Assembly (NCBI GenBank): GCA_902603305.1
Contig: CACKUI010000004.1
Coordinates: forward strand, 1 to 55,963
Length of the DNA stretch: 55,963 nucleotides
Direction: 5' to 3'
DNA from: an uncultured Pelagibacteraceae bacterium
GTDB lineage: Bacteria > Pseudomonadota > Alphaproteobacteria > Pelagibacterales > Pelagibacteraceae
In this document: piece after piece, positions 29,168 to 38,368 of the stretch
How the letters are laid out: every line of letters begins with the position of its first letter
Numbering within the stretch: the stretch's first letter is position 1
The notes under the pieces: model-generated
Databases searched by the model: none
What the model saw: only the letters and a program-made list of their open reading frames with translations
Told to the model about the DNA's origin: nothing
Translations under genes and position numbers: made by a program

Positions 29168-30588
29168 TTTTTTTTCTTAATTGATTGAAAAGCACTCAAA
29201 GCATCTGCCCTAGCTTTCTCATGAATAACAATCGGCATTGGATAGTTCGAGCCTATGATAGTATTAATTGCTTCTTGATATTTTTTTTCCATTTCCCATG
29301 GTTTGTGAATAAATTTTGGTGGAACTTTTGATAATTCAGGAACCCATTTTTTTACATAATCTCCCTGTTTATCAAATTTTTCACCCTGTAAAATAGGGTT
29401 GAAAATTCTAAAATATGGTGCTGCGTCTGCACCACATCCAGCTACCCATTGCCATTGTGCAACATTGTTTGCTTCATTGAAATCAAGAAGACAATTTCTG
29501 AAATATTTTTCTCCTTCTTTCCAGTTAATTCTTAAATGCTTCACTAGAAAAGATCCAACGACCATTCTAATTCTATTATGCATCCATCCTGTTTCGTACA
29601 ATTCTCTCATTCCAGCATCAACAATTGGATAACCTGTCATTCCTTTTTTCCATGCATTTAAAAATTTAGAATTATTTACCCATGGAAATTTATCAAATTC
29701 TTTTCTTAAGTTTCCTTTAAGCATTTGCGGAAAGTAATTAATAAGACTGTGAGAAAACTCTCTCCAACCAATTTCATTGGTGTATTTTTTTACACTTACA
29801 TTATTAGATTTTAGTTTTTTACACTTCTGCCAAATATGTCCAACATTAATTTGTCCATTTCTAATATATGGAGAAAGTAATGACGTTCCTTTAATTGATG
29901 GAAAGTCACGATCAACACCATAATTAAGTATGCTTTTGTTTACAAAATTATCTAAATTTTCGTGGGCTTTTTGCTCTGACGGCACCCAATATTTTTCAAA
30001 TTTCTTATACCAATCAGATTTAGGTAAAATATCCTCAGATTTTATTTGATTTTTGAATATTGTATTTATCTTTTTACACTTTTTAACTTCGCTTATTTTA
30101 TCAGGCAGTCTTTCTAAATAAAATTGCTCTGCATTCCTCCAAAAAGGACTGTAGACTTTAAAAGGTGTGCCATCATTTTTTGTAATTTTATCATATTCAT
30201 TAAGAACGTTGCCTTTAAAAAATTTAAAATCAATATTTTTTTTTGAAAAATCAGTCCCAATTTTTTTATCTTTTTCTAATTCAGTTGGCTCATAAACTTT
30301 ATTCCAATAAACAGATATTTTACTATTAGATTTTATTTTAGAAAAAAAATTTATTTCATCTTCTTTAATAATTTCCAATCCAATATTTAATTTTTTTAAA
30401 TCTGATTTAAAGTGTTCTAAGGATTTACTTATCCACCATTTTTGAGCTTCTCTTTTATGATCAAAAATATTACTATTAAAAATAAATACTGCCGTAACTA
30501 TATCATGCTTGTTTGAAGCATAAGTCAGTGCATCATTATTTTGTATTCGAAAATCATCTCTTATCCAAACAAGTGCCGTATTAGCCAT
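29164..30588 (-). CDS. phrB: Deoxyribodipyrimidine photolyase
   Basis: ALVWIRDDFRIQNNDAL start; GYPIVDAGMRELYETGWMHNRIRMVVGSFLVKHL; WQWVAGCGADAAPYFRIFNP. Confidence 0.96.
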   Translation of the reverse strand: MANTALVWIRDDFRIQNNDALTYASNKHDIVTAVFIFNSNIFDHKREAQKWWISKSLEHFKSDLKKLNIGLEIIKEDEINFFSKIKSNSKISVYWNKVYEPTELEKDKKIGTDFSKKNIDFKFFKGNVLNEYDKITKNDGTPFKVYSPFWRNAEQFYLERLPDKISEVKKCKKINTIFKNQIKSEDILPKSDWYKKFEKYWVPSEQKAHENLDNFVNKSILNYGVDRDFPSIKGTSLLSPYIRNGQINVGHIWQKCKKLKSNNVSVKKYTNEIGWREFSHSLINYFPQMLKGNLRKEFDKFPWVNNSKFLNAWKKGMTGYPIVDAGMRELYETGWMHNRIRMVVGSFLVKHLRINWKEGEKYFRNCLLDFNEANNVAQWQWVAGCGADAAPYFRIFNPILQGEKFDKQGDYVKKWVPELSKVPPKFIHKPWEMEKKYQEAINTIIGSNYPMPIVIHEKARADALSAFQSIKKKN

Positions 30589-31726
30589 TTGACAACTGTT
30601 CTGATCCTTTAGAGAGTAGTTCGTTATAAAGTTTTATGTCTGTATCACCTTCACATCCAATTAATAAAACATTCGAATTCATATCCAATTCAAGATCCTT
30701 TTTAATTTGTTCGTTATTACAACTAACATTTATACTTATTAGAGCAGGTGCCGAACATTCTCCTGCAACAATGTTATCCTCACCAAAGTAACCCATAGCT
30801 AACATCGCAACTGACAATGGTATGTCGTCATCAGGAATACTTAAACAATTATTTACTGAGTTTTTTAGAATTTGCCATGGGACTAATGATACATCTCCAC
30901 ATGACATTCCTCCCATAATACTTTCTTTTTCTATTTCAACTCTAGTAAGTTTACCTGCATCAATGCTTTTTAAGACACAGTCTGCATTTTTTGGCTCAAC
31001 AATAATAATTTTTGGAATTCTTTTAAAATATCTTGCAACTCCTGCTATTACACCAGAAGCCATACCCCCAACACCTGCTTGGAGAAATATATGAGTTATA
31101 TAATGTTCAGTTTGTTTAGAGATTTCTTCTATCATCACTGAATATCCAGCCATGGTTAGTTTTGGAACTATTTGATAATCCTCCCAGGCAACATCTTGTA
31201 CAATTTCCCAACCATTTTCCTTAGATTGTTTTATGCATTCATTTAAAGAATTTTCGTAATTGCCTTTTACTTTTGTTACTTCTGCTCCAAGTTTTCGCAT
31301 CTCGTCAGCTCTTGTTTCACTTACAAATTCACTTATGAAAATTTTACATGCAATACCTAGTCTTTTTGCTCCCCAAGCAACTGATTTTCCATGATTTCCT
31401 GCTGTTGCTGTAGCAACAATTACATCCTTTCTTCCAGCTGAAACCTCCGCTACTGCATAAGCACCTCCGAGTGCTTTAAAAGACTTAAGTCCAAACCTTC
31501 TTGACTCATCTTTGTAAAAGATATTTTTAACATTAAGATCTTTTGAAAGTTTATTTAAATTAAGCAGGGGAGTTGGTTCATAATTTTCCCAACTAGAAAC
31601 AGTATTAAAGGCCTTATCAATAGTTTCTTTATTTAATACGCTTAATATTTCTTCTCTACTAAATGAATAATTTTTATTTTTTATAAATGAAGAAAATTTA
31701 TTAATATGACTATAATTAATAGACAT
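30581..31726 (-). CDS. Diaminopropionate ammonia-lyase-like PLP enzyme
   Basis: YKDESRRFGLKSFKALGGAYAV (PLP Lys), ATAGNHGKSVAWGAKRLG, QAGVGGMA, GGMSCG, GCEGDTD. Confidence 0.85.
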   Translation of the reverse strand: MSINYSHINKFSSFIKNKNYSFSREEILSVLNKETIDKAFNTVSSWENYEPTPLLNLNKLSKDLNVKNIFYKDESRRFGLKSFKALGGAYAVAEVSAGRKDVIVATATAGNHGKSVAWGAKRLGIACKIFISEFVSETRADEMRKLGAEVTKVKGNYENSLNECIKQSKENGWEIVQDVAWEDYQIVPKLTMAGYSVMIEEISKQTEHYITHIFLQAGVGGMASGVIAGVARYFKRIPKIIIVEPKNADCVLKSIDAGKLTRVEIEKESIMGGMSCGDVSLVPWQILKNSVNNCLSIPDDDIPLSVAMLAMGYFGEDNIVAGECSAPALISINVSCNNEQIKKDLELDMNSNVLLIGCEGDTDIKLYNELLSKGSEQLSNG

Positions 31727-31729
31727 ATT

Positions 31730-33055
31730 TTAACAATCCAAAGTATTAGATCTTTCCCACTTTGTAATAGGTTTCAATTTATCAAATTTTTCTTTTGATT
31801 TGAAACTTTCAATTTCAGATTTTTTTAATTTGATATAACTGGTTAAAACATTTTTTCCAAAAGCATTTTTCATGACTGTATTTAAATTTAACATTTCTAA
31901 GGAGTCTTCTAATGTATTTGGTAATTTTGGCAGGTTGGGATATTTTTCGTGATCAGTATACATATTACAGAATAATGGTTTTCCAGGATTAACTTTTTTT
32001 CTAATGCCATTTATACCTGCTGCTAAAACTCCTGCTTGTAGTAAATATGGATTTGCTGATCCATCCATTAATCTTAGTTCAAACCTTCCTGGATCTGGAA
32101 CTCTAATCATGTGTGTTCGATTATTTCCTGTGTAAGAAATACTACTAGGCGACCATGTAGCGCCAGATTTTGTCGGTGGTGCATTAATTCTTCTATAACT
32201 ATTTAATGTTGGATTAAAAAATGCTGATAATGAACCTGCATTCTTGATTACTCCACCCAAAAAATTGTATGCTAATTTGCTAAGCCCAAGTTTATCATTT
32301 TTATCTAAAAATTTATTTTTTTTCTTATCCCATAGAGAAATATGCGCATGACATCCATTACCTGTCAGTTGTTCAAATGGTTTAGGCATAAATGTAGCTC
32401 TCAATCCATGCTTTTCTGCTATGGACTTAACCATAAATTTAAAAAATGTATGTCTGTCTGCTGTAGTTAAGCAGTCAGTGTAGTCCCAATTCATTTCAAA
32501 TTGGCCATTAGCATCTTCATGATCATTTTGATATGGGTTCCATCCCAATGTAATCATGCAATCGCATATCTCTTTTATTAAATCGTATTGCCTCATTAAA
32601 GCTGATTGGTCGTAACAAGGTTTAGATTGAGTATCCCTTGAGTCTGCAATAGAACTACCATCAGGTGATATAAGAAAATATTCACACTCAACACCCGATT
32701 TCATCGTGTAACCTTCATTTGATATTGATTTTATTTGGTTTTTTAACATCACTCTTGGTGATGCCTCAACAGGTTTGCCATTCATCCATAGGTCTGAAGC
32801 AAGCCATCCTACTTCTTTATTCCAAGGTAATTGAATTAAGCTATTTGGATCCGGTATAGCAAACATATCAGAGTCTGCTGGTGACATATCAAGCCATGCT
32901 GCAAATCCAGCAAATCCTGCACCATTTTTCTGCATCTCTTTTATTGCTTGTGCAGGTACTAATTTTGATCTTAATACACCAAACAAATCAACGAAACTTA
33001 TTAAAAAATATTTAATTTTTTTAGATTTAGCAATATTAGATAAATTTTTGGGCAT
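31730..33055 (-). CDS. gmaS: Type III (GlnT-like) glutamine synthetase family; probable gamma-glutamylmethylamide synthetase
   Basis: IKYFLISFVDLFGVLRSKLVPAQAI, NDHEDANGQFEMNWDY, GNGCHAHISLW, NRTHMIRVPDPGRFELRLMDGSANPYL; beside GlxBCD/Mgs-like genes. Function by homology recall only. Confidence 0.72.
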   Translation of the reverse strand: MPKNLSNIAKSKKIKYFLISFVDLFGVLRSKLVPAQAIKEMQKNGAGFAGFAAWLDMSPADSDMFAIPDPNSLIQLPWNKEVGWLASDLWMNGKPVEASPRVMLKNQIKSISNEGYTMKSGVECEYFLISPDGSSIADSRDTQSKPCYDQSALMRQYDLIKEICDCMITLGWNPYQNDHEDANGQFEMNWDYTDCLTTADRHTFFKFMVKSIAEKHGLRATFMPKPFEQLTGNGCHAHISLWDKKKNKFLDKNDKLGLSKLAYNFLGGVIKNAGSLSAFFNPTLNSYRRINAPPTKSGATWSPSSISYTGNNRTHMIRVPDPGRFELRLMDGSANPYLLQAGVLAAGINGIRKKVNPGKPLFCNMYTDHEKYPNLPKLPNTLEDSLEMLNLNTVMKNAFGKNVLTSYIKLKKSEIESFKSKEKFDKLKPITKWERSNTLDC

Positions 33056-33094
33056 TAATAATTATACTACGAATTATTTATTAACTATCAATAA

Positions 33095-34414
33095 CTATTT
33101 CTTTTTTATACCTGGTATCCAGCTAGTTCCTGCCAAAGGAACTCTAGCCATTGCTGCAGCCTCAACGGTTAATGCACATAAATCCTCTGGTTCTAAGTTA
33201 TGAAGACTATTTTTACCACACGCTCGTGCAATAGTTTGTGCTTCTAAAGACATGACCTTTAAATAATTTGATAATTTTCTACCTGCTTTTTTTGGATCTA
33301 ATCTTTTCATTAGCTCTGGTTTCTGAGTTGAAATTCCCGCAGGGTCATTTCCCTCATGCCAGTCGTCGTACGCTCCAGCTTTAGTTCCAAGTTTTTCATA
33401 TTCTTTTTCCCATTTTGGATCATTATCACCAATTGCAATCATGGCTGCACTCCCAATTGATACTGCGTCAGCTCCTAACGCAAGAGCTTTAGCTACATCT
33501 GCACCATTTCTAATTCCACCAGATATTATAAGTTGAACTTCTCTATGAGAATTCAAATCTTGCAAAGCATCTACAGCAGGTCTTATGCAGGCTAAAGTTG
33601 GTTGACCTACATTTTCAATGAATACTTCTTGTGTTGCTGCAGTTCCACCTTGCATACCATCTAAGACAACAACATCTGCTCCAGCTTTTACAGCTAATGC
33701 TGTATCATAATAAGGTCTTGCACCAGCAATTTTAATAAAAATAGGAACTTTCCATTTAGTAATTTCTCTCAATTCTAAAATTTTTATTTTTAAATCGTCT
33801 GGTCCAGTCCAATCTGGGTGTCGACAAGCAGATCTTTGATCAATACCTTTTGGTAAAGTTCTCATTTCTGCAACACGATCATCTATTTTTTGTCCTAGCA
33901 ACATTCCTCCTCCACCAGGTTTTGCACCTTGTCCAATTACCACTTCAATTGCATCTGCTTTTCTTAAATCTTTTGGGTTCATCCCATATCTTGATGGTAA
34001 AAGTTGATAAACTAAATTTTTAGATTGGCCTCTTTCCTCTGGTGTCATTCCTCCATCACCTGTTGTGGTAGATGTTCCAGCTGCACTTGCTCCTCTTCCT
34101 AATGCTTCTTTAGCTGGACCAGATAATGCTCCAAAACTCATACCCGCAATTGTAATTGGAATATCAAGCTCTAGCGGTTTTTTTGCATATTTTGTGCCCA
34201 AAGTCACATTTGTAGTACATTTTTCTCTATATCCTTCCAACGGATATCTAGACATTGATGCACCTAAAAATAATAAATCATCAAAATGTGGAAGCTTTCT
34301 TTTAGAACCACCACCCCTAATATCATAAATTCCAGTCTCAGCTGCTCTTCTTATCTCAGAGTTAGTATATTCATCAAAGGTCCAGGATTGACGAGGGAGA
34401 GTTTTATTTTTCAT
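33095..34414 (-). CDS. glxD: Glutamate synthase FMN-domain-like protein (GlxD / N-methylglutamate synthase large-subunit-like)
   Basis: ITIAGMSFGALSGPAKEALGRGA, GQGAKPGGGGMLLGQKI, LIISGGIRNGADVAKALALGADAVSIG. Lacks the cysteine motif of the paralog at 38369. Confidence 0.85.
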   Translation of the reverse strand: MKNKTLPRQSWTFDEYTNSEIRRAAETGIYDIRGGGSKRKLPHFDDLLFLGASMSRYPLEGYREKCTTNVTLGTKYAKKPLELDIPITIAGMSFGALSGPAKEALGRGASAAGTSTTTGDGGMTPEERGQSKNLVYQLLPSRYGMNPKDLRKADAIEVVIGQGAKPGGGGMLLGQKIDDRVAEMRTLPKGIDQRSACRHPDWTGPDDLKIKILELREITKWKVPIFIKIAGARPYYDTALAVKAGADVVVLDGMQGGTAATQEVFIENVGQPTLACIRPAVDALQDLNSHREVQLIISGGIRNGADVAKALALGADAVSIGSAAMIAIGDNDPKWEKEYEKLGTKAGAYDDWHEGNDPAGISTQKPELMKRLDPKKAGRKLSNYLKVMSLEAQTIARACGKNSLHNLEPEDLCALTVEAAAMARVPLAGTSWIPGIKKK

Positions 34415-34416
34415 AT

Positions 34417-35109
34417 TTAATAGTTAGATACATTATCTATGTTAAAATTGTAAAGTTTTCTTGCAGAACCATATCTTTTAAATTGTTCAGGCTTAATATT
34501 TGATCCAGCCTTTTTCAAAAGCTCTTTTAATTTTGTCTTATGTTTTTTACTCATTTTTTTTTCTTCACAATCAGCACCTAAAGATTTTACTTTTCCTTTT
34601 ACATATATGTCTGTTTCATACAAACTGTCACCTAATGCTTCACCCGCATTACCACAAACAACTAGATTTCCAGATTGTGCCATAAATGCAGACATATGGC
34701 CTACAGATCCTTTTACTATTATATCGATACCTTTCATTGAAATTCCACACCTTGAACTTGCATCACCATCGATAATTAATGTTCCACCATGAGCAGTTGC
34801 CCCCGCGGATTGTGATGCATTTCCTTTTACATGAACTTTTCCAGACATCATATTTTCTGCAACTCCCGTTCCCACATTTCCATCAACTATTATATTTGCA
34901 TTTTGGTTCATACCCGCACAATAATATCCTACGTGACCTTTTATAGTCACATCAATATTCTCTGTAAGACCTGCGCAGATCGCATGATTACCTTCAGGGT
35001 TTGATATTATAAAGTCTCTTTTATTTTTTTTTCGATCAATATTTTGAAGCTTTTCATTAACTGATCTTAATGTTAATTTTTTTAAATTAAGTATCATTAT
35101 TTCCCCCAT
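34417..35109 (-). CDS. glxC: Glutamate synthase GXGXG-domain protein (GlxC / MgsB-like)
   Basis: Repeated beta-helix GxxGxxG pattern (VGYYCAGMNQNANIIVDGNVGTGVAENMMSGKVHVKGNASQSAGATAHGG). Confidence 0.87.
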   Translation of the reverse strand: MGEIMILNLKKLTLRSVNEKLQNIDRKKNKRDFIISNPEGNHAICAGLTENIDVTIKGHVGYYCAGMNQNANIIVDGNVGTGVAENMMSGKVHVKGNASQSAGATAHGGTLIIDGDASSRCGISMKGIDIIVKGSVGHMSAFMAQSGNLVVCGNAGEALGDSLYETDIYVKGKVKSLGADCEEKKMSKKHKTKLKELLKKAGSNIKPEQFKRYGSARKLYNFNIDNVSNY

Positions 35110-35975
35110 GAATAAACGATACCTGGTTCAGGTTCAAAAATTTTTGCATTATTTACATTTGGTAAATGGGCCATTGCTTGAAACTCCGATGAAATCGCCA
35201 CATAGTCCTTTGTTTCAGCAATAACAGCAGGCTTACATGCTATCTCATCTCTTAGAACTGCAAAACCACTATGTGTTCCTGCAATAAAAGTATAAAACCC
35301 ATCTAGGTCGTTTAACCCTTTATTTAATGTTTTTTTCAAATTCCTTTTTTTTAAACTATCTGAAATATAACCAGCAGCTACTTCTGTATCATTATCAGAA
35401 CTAAATTTCGATCCTCTCTTTTTTAATTTTCTTCTCAAATTATTATGATTAGACAAGGAACCATTATGTACTAAGCATTCATCTTCACCTGTAGAGTAAG
35501 GGTGTGATCCGTCAGTTGTAATTGCACTTTCTGTAGCCATTCTTGTATGGCCAATAGCATGAGTTCCAGAGAAATTATTTAGATTAAATTTTTTTACAAT
35601 ATTACTTGGTTTTCCAACTTGTTTAAAAATTTCAATAGATTTTCCATAACCAACAAGTGATATTGTCGAAAAATCCTCTAAAATAGGGAGCATTTTATTT
35701 GGTTTTTTATTAGATTTTAAAATTACATGGTCGGAATTCTTTTCTATAGTTGTAAATTTTACTTTCTTTTTAATTTCTTTTTTGAATTTTTCAAAACTCA
35801 TTTCATTCAAACAAACAGAATATTTATAAATTTTATTTTTATCACTGTTATAAATTGCAAAACCTGCACTGTCAGGACCTCTAGACTCCATACTGACTAA
35901 CATTTTAGAAAGCATTCCTCCTAAAGATTTTTCAAATTTTTTAGATTTTAAATAAATTCCAACGATGCCACACAT
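35097..35975 (-). CDS. glxB: Class II glutamine amidotransferase domain protein (GlxB / MgsA-like)
   Basis: N-terminal nucleophile MCGIVGIY; GHTRMATESAITTDGSHPY; LVHNGSLSNHNNLR. Confidence 0.9.
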   Translation of the reverse strand: MCGIVGIYLKSKKFEKSLGGMLSKMLVSMESRGPDSAGFAIYNSDKNKIYKYSVCLNEMSFEKFKKEIKKKVKFTTIEKNSDHVILKSNKKPNKMLPILEDFSTISLVGYGKSIEIFKQVGKPSNIVKKFNLNNFSGTHAIGHTRMATESAITTDGSHPYSTGEDECLVHNGSLSNHNNLRRKLKKRGSKFSSDNDTEVAAGYISDSLKKRNLKKTLNKGLNDLDGFYTFIAGTHSGFAVLRDEIACKPAVIAETKDYVAISSEFQAMAHLPNVNNAKIFEPEPGIVYSWGK

Positions 35976-35984
35976 AAATTAGTT

Positions 35985-36137
35985 TTAAATTAGTGATAAT
36001 AATTGGTCTTTATAGTAAAGCACATTAATTATAACAATAATAATGATTGCGGCATAGACACCATATTTAGATTTAGGCCATGCTAATCTAGCCATTTTAC
36101 TTGGTGTTTTGTTGAGATTTTTTTTTTCTTCGTCCAT
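35985..36137 (-). CDS. 50-aa single-TM small protein, not in supplied ORF track
   Basis: Manual translation: MDEEKKNLNKTPSKMARLAWPKSKYGVYAAIIIIVIINVLYYKDQLLSLI*; fills the gap between glxB and the 75-aa ORF on the same strand. Confidence 0.55.
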   Translation of the reverse strand: MDEEKKNLNKTPSKMARLAWPKSKYGVYAAIIIIVIINVLYYKDQLLSLI

Positions 36138-36145
36138 ACTTTGTA

Positions 36146-36177
36146 AAGGGCGCATCTAAATTTATGCGCCCTTGTCT
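36146..36177 (-). terminator. Intergenic hairpin after the amt/75-aa gene pair
   Basis: Perfect 10-bp inverted repeat AAGGGCGCAT (36146-36155) / ATGCGCCCTT (36164-36173), 8-nt loop; 8 nt beyond the stop of the 36185-36412 ORF. U-tract weak on minus strand. Confidence 0.55.
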
Positions 36178-36184
36178 TTTTTAT

Positions 36185-36412
36185 TTATCCATCGGTAATA
36201 TTACTCTTCCATGCATTTGAACTTGGTCTTCTTCTTGCAAGCTTCGAAAGTTTATCACTTTCTTGTTTTGAGCTTACAACTGTCCAACCTATCCAAATAA
36301 CAGCAAGTATAAGAACTAATATACCTTCTGATCCTACTCCAGGATAAATAGCACCCACAACATCCTCTGCAGGTTTATTTAAGTGATCTATCCAATTAGA
36401 TACTGTAGCCAT
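36185..36412 (-). CDS. 75-aa single-TM hypothetical protein downstream of amt
   Basis: MATVSNWIDHLNKPAEDVVGAIYPGVGSEGILVLILAVIWIGWTVVSS..., 11 bp after the Amt stop, SD-like aaggagg upstream. Confidence 0.72.
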   Translation of the reverse strand: MATVSNWIDHLNKPAEDVVGAIYPGVGSEGILVLILAVIWIGWTVVSSKQESDKLSKLARRRPSSNAWKSNITDG

Positions 36413-36423
36413 ATTATCCTCCT

Positions 36424-37824
36424 TTATGTACTTGAAGAAGCAACAGTTTTTTCATCTTCTTTTGCTTCCTCCATTATTTGGTAATCTAATCCAGCTAACT
36501 CAACTTCCCTTGGGATTCTAAGTTTACCAATACCATTTAACACTCTAGCTATAATGTAACCTGGGATCATTCCAAGAACAAAGAACATGATTATTGCACC
36601 TATGAACATTCCTAAAGGATTAATTGCAGCATATGTAGTTCCATCCCACATAGCACCAACACTGTATCCTGAAGAAGGGTATCCATTTAACACAAAACCA
36701 CATATCACAAGTCCCGCAAACCCTGCATAACCATGAACTGCTACTGCTCCAACTGCATCATCAATTTTGAATCTACGTTCAACCCAGTAATGCATTTTGT
36801 AAGCTATAACGACACCAATCATTCCAATTATCAAAGATTGTATTGGATGATAAAGGTCATTTCCAGCAGAAGCACAGATTATTCCAGCTAAACCACTAGA
36901 GTAAGTCCAGAAAGGATCACCCTTGGAAACAACATAACCCGCTAACAATCCTCCTGAGAGAGACATTAAAAAGTTCATTGTTATTCCGCTAAGTGTGGTT
37001 GGCGTTACATAAATTGTGGTTGCAGTAAAGTATGTGACACCTTCCATGCCATATTCAGGTCCAAGATCGTAAATTGGAATATTACAAGCAGCATAAAATC
37101 CCCAAAAACCTGTATAAATTAAGAATAATCCAACAGTTACTAACCAAGGATTTCTTGGTCCAATATTTCTAGGTTCACCACTTGATGAAAATTTTCCAAT
37201 TCTTGGTCCCAAAACAGCAAGTACACCTAAAGCAAATCCACCAGCTACTGCGTGAATTACACCTGAGGCATAAGCATCATGGTAACCGAGTATCTTCAAC
37301 ATCCATCCGTCAAAGTGCCATCCCCACGCAGCATCTATACTCCAAAATACAGATCCAATTGCAATCGCAAGAATTCCAAAAGCAAAAGTAGTAATTCTTT
37401 CAATTACAGCACCAGATACAATGGATGCAGCTGTCCATGAGAATAGTAAAAATGCAGCCCAAAATACTCCACTAATATGATCTCCCAAGTTTACTGCCAT
37501 CAATTCACTGTTTGGCAAATACCACTTAGAACTAAAAGCTGAGTCATCTGTAATTAACGCTGCGCTTTCATTCATTATTGATGGTGCAAGACCTGGCCCA
37601 GTTGGAAATGCCCAATAAATCCACCAACCAAATAAAAACCAAGTTACTGTTACCAAAGGAATCAGCATCGTGTTTTTCATTAATGTGTGTTGATGATGTT
37701 TGTATCGGGAAGCTCCAACCTCATACATACAGAATCCTACGTGTATAAGAAACATAAGCACTACTGTTATCCAATAGTAAAATTCTGTAAATATGGTTGT
37801 CAATGCACCGAGTTCGTCAGTCAT
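36424..37824 (-). CDS. amtB: Ammonium transporter (Amt family)
   Basis: Multi-TM; FFAACNIPIYD-like segment, GGFALGVLAVLGPRIGKF, GDAVGAVAVHGYAGFAGLVICG (Amt pore-region motifs). Confidence 0.88.
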   Translation of the reverse strand: MTDELGALTTIFTEFYYWITVVLMFLIHVGFCMYEVGASRYKHHQHTLMKNTMLIPLVTVTWFLFGWWIYWAFPTGPGLAPSIMNESAALITDDSAFSSKWYLPNSELMAVNLGDHISGVFWAAFLLFSWTAASIVSGAVIERITTFAFGILAIAIGSVFWSIDAAWGWHFDGWMLKILGYHDAYASGVIHAVAGGFALGVLAVLGPRIGKFSSSGEPRNIGPRNPWLVTVGLFLIYTGFWGFYAACNIPIYDLGPEYGMEGVTYFTATTIYVTPTTLSGITMNFLMSLSGGLLAGYVVSKGDPFWTYSSGLAGIICASAGNDLYHPIQSLIIGMIGVVIAYKMHYWVERRFKIDDAVGAVAVHGYAGFAGLVICGFVLNGYPSSGYSVGAMWDGTTYAAINPLGMFIGAIIMFFVLGMIPGYIIARVLNGIGKLRIPREVELAGLDYQIMEEAKEDEKTVASSST

Positions 37825-37958
37825 TTAACCTCCAATTGTTTAAACAAATTATTCTAATATTATTATTTGGAGTTATCGGATCAATCTTAAAAACAACAAT
37901 TAAATCAAAGAGAATTTATTATACTACAACTTCAGGTATATATGATTTGTTGTTGATT

Positions 37959-38366
37959 CTAAAATTTTCTATATGCTTTTTTTAAATCTACCAAAGGGTG
38001 GTTTGGAGACATTTGAAATTTTACTAATAGTTCTCGTGCAATCATGTCTCTATCTTGTTGGTTGTTAGGTAATTTAATTTTTTTTGGAATGGTGACCCAA
38101 CCATTTGCATTTCTGTCAAAAACTGCAGGTCTATCTTCTTCATATCCCATGTGAACATCTTCTAACCAATTTAAATCATCCCATCCCATAGCTTCGATAT
38201 ATTTTTTTAGGAAAGGAGTTATTCTTGAATAGTCTGGCAATAAATTTACATCATACCTATAACCAATTGTTTGACCTATCATCTTTTCTCGAGCAGTCTC
38301 TTTCTTTTTACCTAACTGACCTTTAACTGGTTTTTTGCTCGATTTTTTACTTTTTTTCTTTGGCAT
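37959..38366 (-). CDS. Conserved hypothetical protein (135 aa), Lys-rich N-terminus
   Basis: Starts 2 bp after the downstream GlxD stop, same strand; no recognised domain. Confidence 0.65.
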   Translation of the reverse strand: MPKKKSKKSSKKPVKGQLGKKKETAREKMIGQTIGYRYDVNLLPDYSRITPFLKKYIEAMGWDDLNWLEDVHMGYEEDRPAVFDRNANGWVTIPKKIKLPNNQQDRDMIARELLVKFQMSPNHPLVDLKKAYRKF

Positions 38367-38368
38367 AA

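Noticed and set aside
37892-37954. AACAACAA/TTGTTGTT inverted repeat in the amt leader
   Set aside because: Only 8 bp with a ~47-nt loop in AT-rich DNA; too weak to call a riboswitch or terminator.
37797-37985. 62-aa plus ORF upstream of amt
   Set aside because: Spans the amt start codon and its leader plus the end of the 135-aa gene on the opposite strand; no protein features.
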